Assembly: GCA_030833605.1 (NCBI GenBank)
Contig: JAURGV010000037.1
Location: forward strand, 1-10,752
DNA length: 10,752 nt
Direction: 5' to 3'
From: Rhodothermales bacterium
GTDB taxonomy: Bacteria > Bacteroidota > Rhodothermia > Rhodothermales > UBA10348
Shown here: one piece after another, positions 6,151 through 10,752 of the stretch
How positions within the stretch are numbered: position 1 is the stretch's first letter
Layout: the number at the start of each line of letters is the position of its first letter
The notes under the pieces: model-generated
What the model was told of the DNA's origin: nothing
The model's database searches: none
Seen by the model: the letters and a program-made list of their open reading frames with translations, nothing else
Made by a program: the position numbers and the translations under genes

Positions 6151-6834
6151 ATGGAAAAAATCATATCTCCCGAAGCTGTTCGCGTACTTGGCGTACTCAT
6201 CGAAAAGGAACTGAGTACTCCAGACTACTACCCTATGACGCTGAATGCGCTTGTAAATGGATGCAATCAGAAGTCAAACCGTGATCCCGTCGTTGAATTT
6301 GGCGAGTTTCAAATCCGAGAGCTCTTGGATGAATTGAATCGTGCGCGTTTAACCGGTCACGCTTCGGTAGCCGGTAGTCGGTCAGAAAAATTCCGTCATG
6401 CCGCCGATCATCAATGGGAATTGGGCGCCGAAGCCCTGGCACTTATGGCTAGTTTGATGCTTCGTGGTCCCCAAACGGTTGGCGAACTACGGTCTCATAC
6501 TGCTAGGATGGCAACGTTTGAGAGCATGGAAACCGTTGCCGAGGTGTTGCAAGGGCTCATGGATCGAGAAAGTCCATTGGTTATGTCGATCGGGCGCGCT
6601 CCAGGGCAAAAAGGGGAGCGATTTGCTCATTTGTTATGTGGACCGGTTGATATAGAAGAAGTGTTTGCTGCGGGAAGCGGAGGATCTGCCGTTCTAGGGC
6701 CTGGAATGTCAAGGTCCGGAATGTCAGGGTCCGTAAACGCATCCGGGGCACTGCTGGAAGAGATAGAAGCGTTGAAGTCCCGATTAGAAGCACTTGAAGC
6801 CGAATTTGAACGATTTAAAAGTCAATTTGAGTAG
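6151..6834 (+). CDS. yceH: YceH-family (DUF480) protein with C-terminal coiled coil
   Basis: This 227-residue protein matches the DUF480/YceH family: VRVLGVLIEKELSTPDYYP near residues 10-28, LNALVNGCNQKSNRDP at 31-46 and RAPGQKGERFAHLLCG at 149-164. Known structures of the family show two winged-helix domains, but the biochemical role is unestablished; DNA or protein binding is inferred from the fold. Residues 173-200 are a Gly/Ser-rich linker that includes a tandem pentapeptide (GMSRS, GMSGS). Residues 201-226 (LLEEIEALKSRLEALEAEF and on) form a heptad-like coiled coil, suggesting oligomerisation. I chose the ATG at 6151, 2 bp after the pepE stop, because MEKIISPEAVRVLG is the canonical N-terminus; the earlier in-frame ATG at 6079 would add 24 non-conserved residues inside pepE. 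The stop is directly followed by the hutU ATG. Its place between pepE and hutU makes a regulatory role in amino-acid catabolism conceivable but unproven. Confidence 0.9.
   Translation: MEKIISPEAVRVLGVLIEKELSTPDYYPMTLNALVNGCNQKSNRDPVVEFGEFQIRELLDELNRARLTGHASVAGSRSEKFRHAADHQWELGAEALALMASLMLRGPQTVGELRSHTARMATFESMETVAEVLQGLMDRESPLVMSIGRAPGQKGERFAHLLCGPVDIEEVFAAGSGGSAVLGPGMSRSGMSGSVNASGALLEEIEALKSRLEALEAEFERFKSQFE
6703..6732 (+). repeat. Tandem 15-bp duplication in the yceH linker
   Basis: GGAATGTCAAGGTCC is followed directly by GGAATGTCAGGGTCC, differing at one base. It encodes GMSRS-GMSGS in the flexible linker between the winged-helix part and the coiled coil. It is a likely recent slippage duplication and keeps the reading frame. 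Confidence 0.75.
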
Positions 6835-8502
6835 ATGATAATACCTCCTTACGCTCCCATTCATGCCCCTCGTGGCACCGCGTTGTCCTGCAAGGGATGG
6901 CATCAGGAAGCGGCTCTTCGGATGTTGATGAACAACCTCGATCCGGCGGTAGCTGAACGCCCTGAAGAGCTGATTGTGTACGGCGGCGGTGGAAAAGCAG
7001 CGCGCGATTGGGCGAGTTATTATCGCATTATAGAAACCTTAAAGCGGTTGGAAAACGATGAAACGCTAATCGTGCAGTCGGGCAAGCCTGTTGGCGTTTT
7101 TCGGACCCATGAGGAAGCGCCTAGGGTGCTGATTGCCAACGCCCATTTGGTGCCACGATGGGGTAATATCGACGAATTTCGTCGCTTGGATGCGCTTGGG
7201 TTGACGATGTACGGCCAAATGACGGCTGGATCCTGGATTTATATTGGGACGCAAGGAATTTTACAGGGCACGTACGAGACGTTCGCGGAATGTGCCAATC
7301 AACATTTTGGAGGCACGTTAGCAGGGCGTCTGGTGGTTACGGCGGGACTGGGTGGCATGGGTGGCGCGCAACCGTTGGCTGCGACCATGAACGGCGGGGC
7401 CTGTCTAACCGTTGAAATAGATCCTATCCGGATTCAGCGTCGCGTTGAAACAGGATACTGCGATGTGATGAGCACGGACTTGGACGAAGCGCTCGATAAA
7501 CTATCTGGTGCCATGGCCCAGAAAGAGCCGCTTTCGGTAGGGCTTTTGGGCAATATCGCTGAAATTCTGCCGGAATTGGTTTTGCGAGGTATTGTACCTG
7601 ACATAGTTACAGATCAAACTTCGGCTCATGACCTCGATTTGGGGTATATCCCTGTTGGGTACACCACCGAATCGGGCGCAGCATTCTTAGCTAAGGATCC
7701 CGGGGGATATCGAGAAGCCGTGTTGGATGCCATGCAGCTCCATATTCAGGCTATGTTGGATCTGAAAGCAAAGGGCGCCATTACTTTTGATTACGGCAAT
7801 AATCTCCGGGGACAGGTTTCCGACCACCGAGGCATGAAAGAAGCGTTCACCATCCCAGGGTTTGTCCCGGAATTTATTCGCCCCCTGTTTTGTAAGGGCT
7901 CGGGGCCGTTTCGATGGGCGGCGCTATCGGGTGATCCAGCGGACATTGCGGTTACCGATAAAGCGGTGCTAGAGACGTTTCCGCAGAAAGAAGCGCTGGC
8001 CCGCTGGATTCATAAGGCGCGCGAGCAAGTACATTTTCAAGGGATTCCTGCGAGGATTTGTTGGTTGGAGTACGGCGAGCGCGCAGAAATGGGACTGAAA
8101 TTTAACTGGCTGGTTAAGAACGGTAAAGTGAAGGCGCCCATTGTGATAGGGCGAGATCACTTGGACAGCGGTTCGGTAGCCTCTCCAAACCGAGAAACGG
8201 AAGGGATGATGGATGGCTCCGATGCGATTGCAGACTGGCCGTTGCTAAACGCCTTACTCAACACGGCCTCCGGTGCCAGCTGGGTTTCGTTGCACCATGG
8301 TGGAGGGGTGGGTATTGGTTATTCGATCCATTCGGGTATGGTGAGCGTGGCCGACGGTACGGACATGGCCGATAGAAGACTTCAGCGCGTCCTCACGAAC
8401 GACCCAGGTACAGGCGTTATGCGACACGCAGATGCTGGTTATCAGACTGCTATTGATACGGCTAATGAAAGAGGAGTTGATCTACCGATGGTAAACGGAT
8501 GA
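6835..8502 (+). CDS. hutU: Urocanate hydratase (urocanase)
   Basis: This 555-residue enzyme carries out the second step of histidine degradation, hydrating urocanate to 4-imidazolone-5-propionate with tightly bound NAD used as an electrophile. The length matches characterised urocanases (about 555). Visible signatures are APRGTALSCKGW at 11-22, VYGGGGKAARDW at 48-59, IVQSGKPVGVF at 79-89, the NAD-binding GLGGMGGAQPLA at 171-182, FDYGNNLRGQ at 318-327 and RPLFCKGSGPFRWAALSGDP at 349-368. RICWLEYGER at 407-416 places Cys409 at the position of the essential Cys410 of the Pseudomonas putida enzyme. The C-terminal block GRDHLDSGSVASPNRET and LHHGGGVGIGYS is intact, so the gene looks functional. 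The ATG abuts the yceH stop (TAGATG) with no ribosome binding site of its own visible. The stop overlaps the hutH start by four bases (ATGA). It is cytoplasmic. Confidence 0.97.
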   Translation: MIIPPYAPIHAPRGTALSCKGWHQEAALRMLMNNLDPAVAERPEELIVYGGGGKAARDWASYYRIIETLKRLENDETLIVQSGKPVGVFRTHEEAPRVLIANAHLVPRWGNIDEFRRLDALGLTMYGQMTAGSWIYIGTQGILQGTYETFAECANQHFGGTLAGRLVVTAGLGGMGGAQPLAATMNGGACLTVEIDPIRIQRRVETGYCDVMSTDLDEALDKLSGAMAQKEPLSVGLLGNIAEILPELVLRGIVPDIVTDQTSAHDLDLGYIPVGYTTESGAAFLAKDPGGYREAVLDAMQLHIQAMLDLKAKGAITFDYGNNLRGQVSDHRGMKEAFTIPGFVPEFIRPLFCKGSGPFRWAALSGDPADIAVTDKAVLETFPQKEALARWIHKAREQVHFQGIPARICWLEYGERAEMGLKFNWLVKNGKVKAPIVIGRDHLDSGSVASPNRETEGMMDGSDAIADWPLLNALLNTASGASWVSLHHGGGVGIGYSIHSGMVSVADGTDMADRRLQRVLTNDPGTGVMRHADAGYQTAIDTANERGVDLPMVNG

Positions 8503-10001
8503 GACATCATTTAACGGTTAAAAATCTATTTACAGACATCGATCGAATGATCGAAGGATTGTCTAGCGATTCTTCGCTGGTCCATTCATCCAGAAAAACG
8601 CTTGAACAAGCTATTTCAAGTGGAGAGGCCGTATATGGGGTGAATACCGGGTTCGGGAAACTCGCCAACAAGCGGATATCGAACGAACACTTGGGCGATT
8701 TACAACGTAATTTGCTGGTAAGTCACGCGGTAGGTGTGGGGGATCCGATGCCTCGAGAAATCACTCGAATCATGCTGGCTCTAAAAATTCAAGCCTTAGG
8801 TCTAGGCTATTCAGGTGTTTCAGCGCGCGCATTCAGTAGACTTTTATTATTTGCTCAGAAAGGTTGGACGCCCGTCGTACCGTCTCGAGGCAGCGTTGGG
8901 GCGTCGGGCGACTTGGCACCTCTTGCCCATATGTCGTTGCCGCTCATTGGGTTGGGGTATTTTTGGGGGGATGATGGAAAGCACATTCCAGCTATGGAGG
9001 TGTTGCAGGCGAACGGTTTGGAGCCCATTGAATTGCAGGCAAAAGATGGACTGAGCCTCATTAATGGCACCCAATTTATGGCGGCGTATGGTGCGTATGT
9101 TGTGCATAGAGCTACAAAATTGGTTAGAACGGCCGATACGCTGGCGGCTATGAGTTTAGAAGCCCTACAGGGGAGCAGCCGGCCGTATGATGAGCGGGTT
9201 CATTCCGTACGGCCTCACAAGGGACAACAAGATGTGGCGGCTAATCTTCGCGCCTTATTGGTGGATAGTGAAATTTTGGAATCGCACCGCGGGTGCGGAA
9301 AAGTACAAGACCCGTATTGTTTGCGCTGTGTACCACAAGTCCACGGTGCGAGCCGGGATGCTTTATCCCACATTTTAAACACCATCGAAATCGAACTGAA
9401 TTCGGTAACAGACAACCCATTGGTTTTTGATGATGGAGATGTGATCAGTGGGGGTAACTTCCATGGACAGCCGCTGGCTTTGGCCATGGATTACGCGGCG
9501 ATTGCTCTGGCCGAGCTGGCCTCCATTTCGGAGCGGCGCACCTATCTCTTGTTGGAAGGTCACGACGGTTTACCTCGCCTTTTGATGGCAGAAACGGGCC
9601 TCAATTCTGGTTTTATGATCCCGCAGTACACGGCAGCAGCCTTGGTTTCCGAAAACAAAGTGCTGTGTCACCCGGCTTCCGTCGATTCGATCCCGACATC
9701 GCTGGGCCAGGAAGATCACGTTTCCATGGGCAGCATTAGCGCCGTCAAATTGCTTCAGGTCCTGCAAAACGTGGAGCATGTGTTCGCCATTGAACTCTTA
9801 ACCGCTGCGCAGGCCCTCGACTACCGCTTACCTCTGAAGCCCGGCCTAGGGGTTCATGCTGCGCACCAACATATTCGGTCGCAGATACCTCACCGGGAAA
9901 AGGATTACCTGTTTCAGGACGACTTAAAACCCAGCATTGAAATTATTCAATCGGCCCAATTGCAGTCGGTTGTTGAAAAAACTGGGTGTCATCTTGCATA
10001 A
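8499..10001 (+). CDS. hutH: Histidine ammonia-lyase (histidase)
   Basis: This 500-residue enzyme performs the first step of histidine catabolism, non-oxidative removal of ammonia to give trans-urocanate. GSVGASGDLAPLAH at 131-144 holds the Ala135-Ser136-Gly137 triplet that cyclises to the MIO electrophile. Other active-site residues of the family are in place: Tyr47 in YGVNTGFG, His77 in LVSHAVG, Asn189 in LINGTQ, Tyr273 and Arg276 in QDPYCLRC, Phe322 in GGNFHGQP and Glu405 in GQEDHVSMG. Length is close to the usual 505-515. LINGTQF and the histidase-type C-terminus argue against Phe or Tyr ammonia-lyase. The ATG overlaps the hutU stop (ATGA), a standard coupling arrangement. A GAGGAG at 8471-8476 is too far upstream (22 bases) to be a convincing ribosome binding site. 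Here hutH follows hutU and precedes hutI in one transcription unit. Confidence 0.97.
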   Translation: MRHHLTVKNLFTDIDRMIEGLSSDSSLVHSSRKTLEQAISSGEAVYGVNTGFGKLANKRISNEHLGDLQRNLLVSHAVGVGDPMPREITRIMLALKIQALGLGYSGVSARAFSRLLLFAQKGWTPVVPSRGSVGASGDLAPLAHMSLPLIGLGYFWGDDGKHIPAMEVLQANGLEPIELQAKDGLSLINGTQFMAAYGAYVVHRATKLVRTADTLAAMSLEALQGSSRPYDERVHSVRPHKGQQDVAANLRALLVDSEILESHRGCGKVQDPYCLRCVPQVHGASRDALSHILNTIEIELNSVTDNPLVFDDGDVISGGNFHGQPLALAMDYAAIALAELASISERRTYLLLEGHDGLPRLLMAETGLNSGFMIPQYTAAALVSENKVLCHPASVDSIPTSLGQEDHVSMGSISAVKLLQVLQNVEHVFAIELLTAAQALDYRLPLKPGLGVHAAHQHIRSQIPHREKDYLFQDDLKPSIEIIQSAQLQSVVEKTGCHLA

Positions 10002-10752
10002 CCAAGGGATTTTAACGGATATCGGATTTTTGGCTACCTGTCACGAAACGGGTGGACAAGGCGATATCGGATCCATGGAAAGTGCGTCCATTGTCTTTTC
10101 TGACGGCCGCATTGTGTGGGTTGGATCGGCTGATGCTCTACCTGGGTCCTATGCCGATTGGAAACGATATTCAGCGGGTGGAAAAACGGTCATTCCGGGA
10201 CTCGTTGATTGCCACACGCATCTAGCTTTCGGAGGCTGGAGAGCCGATGAATTCAGATTAAAAATGCAAGGCGCATCGTATTTGGATATTGCGGCTGCTG
10301 GAGGCGGGATTCGCAAAACCATGCGACAAACCCGTGGCGCCTCGGAGGAGGATTTACTTGCGCATTGCTTGCATTATGCGCGGAAAGCTCTCGAATTAGG
10401 GGTTACAGCCATTGAATGCAAGACCGGTTATGGACTTTCCTTGGAGGATGAGCTTAAAATCCTTCGGGTATACCAGAAGCTTAAAAGCCTTGTGCCGCAA
10501 GACATTGTGGCCACGCTGTTAGCAGCGCATGTGGTACCTGATGAATGTAGCAAAGAAAGTTACATTGCAATGATCTGCGATGAGTTGATACCTGCAGTCG
10601 CAAAAGAAAAGCTGGCTCAATTCAATGACATTTTTGTAGAAAACGGGGCCTTTACGGCCGACGATGCGCGGCGCATTTTGGGCGCGGGTCAAGCGCATGG
10701 GTTGGCAGCAAAACTGCACATCGATCAATTAAGCGATGGAAACGGAGGCGCA
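9994..10752 (+). CDS. hutI: Imidazolonepropionase (3' part beyond the right edge; non-ATG start)
   Basis: The third histidine-degradation enzyme, a metal-dependent amidohydrolase, opens the ring of 4-imidazolone-5-propionate to give N-formimino-glutamate. From the TTG at 9994 there are 253 codons to the window end, of about 400 expected. Conserved blocks are ILTDIGFLATC at the N-terminal strand, VIPGLVDCHTHLAFGG with metal ligands His74 and His76, YLDIAAAGGGI, TRGASEEDLL, ECKTGYGLSLEDELKILR, LLAAHVVP and AKLHIDQLS with the metal ligand His242. The first in-frame ATG (10075) would delete the conserved ILTDIGFLATC strand, so initiation at TTG is more likely. The TTG at 9994 overlaps hutH by 8 bases. 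A TTG at 9973 (giving MKKLGVILHNQG) is an alternative. No stop interrupts the frame. It is the last visible gene of the hut run; hutG or hutF and a transporter may follow outside. Confidence 0.93.
   Translation, partial: MHNQGILTDIGFLATCHETGGQGDIGSMESASIVFSDGRIVWVGSADALPGSYADWKRYSAGGKTVIPGLVDCHTHLAFGGWRADEFRLKMQGASYLDIAAAGGGIRKTMRQTRGASEEDLLAHCLHYARKALELGVTAIECKTGYGLSLEDELKILRVYQKLKSLVPQDIVATLLAAHVVPDECSKESYIAMICDELIPAVAKEKLAQFNDIFVENGAFTADDARRILGAGQAHGLAAKLHIDQLSDGNGGA

Noticed and set aside
9187..9378. Plus-strand open frame inside hutH
   Set aside because: The hutH frame carries intact active-site residues through this stretch; the alternative frame has no motif and no start signal.
10018..10072. 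Ten-base direct repeat GATATCGGAT at 10018-10027 and 10063-10072
   Set aside because: Both copies lie in the hutI coding frame and encode Asp-Ile-Gly in a normal N-terminal region; probably coincidence.
10519..10728. Minus-strand open frame of 69 codons near the right edge
   Set aside because: It lies wholly inside the conserved hutI frame and has no recognisable features.
1..10752. Search for mobile elements, CRISPR arrays, defence genes, tRNA or rRNA
   Set aside because: No transposase, integrase, regularly spaced repeats, nuclease or helicase cassettes, or structural RNA signatures were found; nearly all DNA is occupied by intact metabolic or envelope genes.

Overview
The window reads as chromosomal DNA from a member of the Bacteroidota/Rhodothermota/Balneolota group. 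Three things suggest this. The first gene encodes a lipoprotein whose mature N-terminus (Cys, then PTGGP and a Pro-rich run) leads into a bacterial Ig-like domain, an arrangement typical of that group. The alanine dehydrogenase carries the roughly 30-residue N-terminal extension common there. Almost no gene has a recognisable Shine-Dalgarno sequence. The exact taxon cannot be fixed by reading alone. No tRNA, rRNA, IS element, CRISPR array or phage gene was seen.

Layout. Positions 1-3147 are a minus-strand cluster, read right to left: a glutamate dehydrogenase of the Glu/Leu/Phe/Val family (gdhA), then an uncharacterised exported protein with a C-terminal membrane anchor, then an Ig-domain lipoprotein cut by the left window edge. 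The gaps are 25 bp and a one-base TAATG overlap, so co-transcription is likely. Positions 3148-3366 are a 219-bp divergent intergenic region. Positions 3367-4134 encode a SpoU/TrmH-family RNA 2'-O-methyltransferase on the plus strand.

Positions 4223-10752 are one very tight plus-strand run: ald (alanine dehydrogenase), pepE (Asp-dipeptidase), a DUF480/YceH protein, hutU (urocanase), hutH (histidine ammonia-lyase) and hutI (imidazolonepropionase, cut by the right edge). Junctions are 0, 2 and 0 bp, then overlaps of 4 bp and about 8 bp. hutI has no ATG at its proper N-terminus and probably starts at TTG.

Together the genes form an amino-acid catabolism neighbourhood. PepE releases amino acids from Asp-X dipeptides and Ald deaminates alanine to pyruvate. 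HutH, HutU and HutI take histidine through urocanate and imidazolonepropionate to formiminoglutamate, which later Hut steps outside the window convert to glutamate. GdhA, transcribed divergently, deaminates glutamate to 2-oxoglutarate. The least explained parts are the DUF480 gene inside the hut operon, the unknown exported protein and lipoprotein downstream of gdhA, and a possible leader hairpin before gdhA. I see no clear evidence of a wholly new system; most of the window is recognisable core metabolism.
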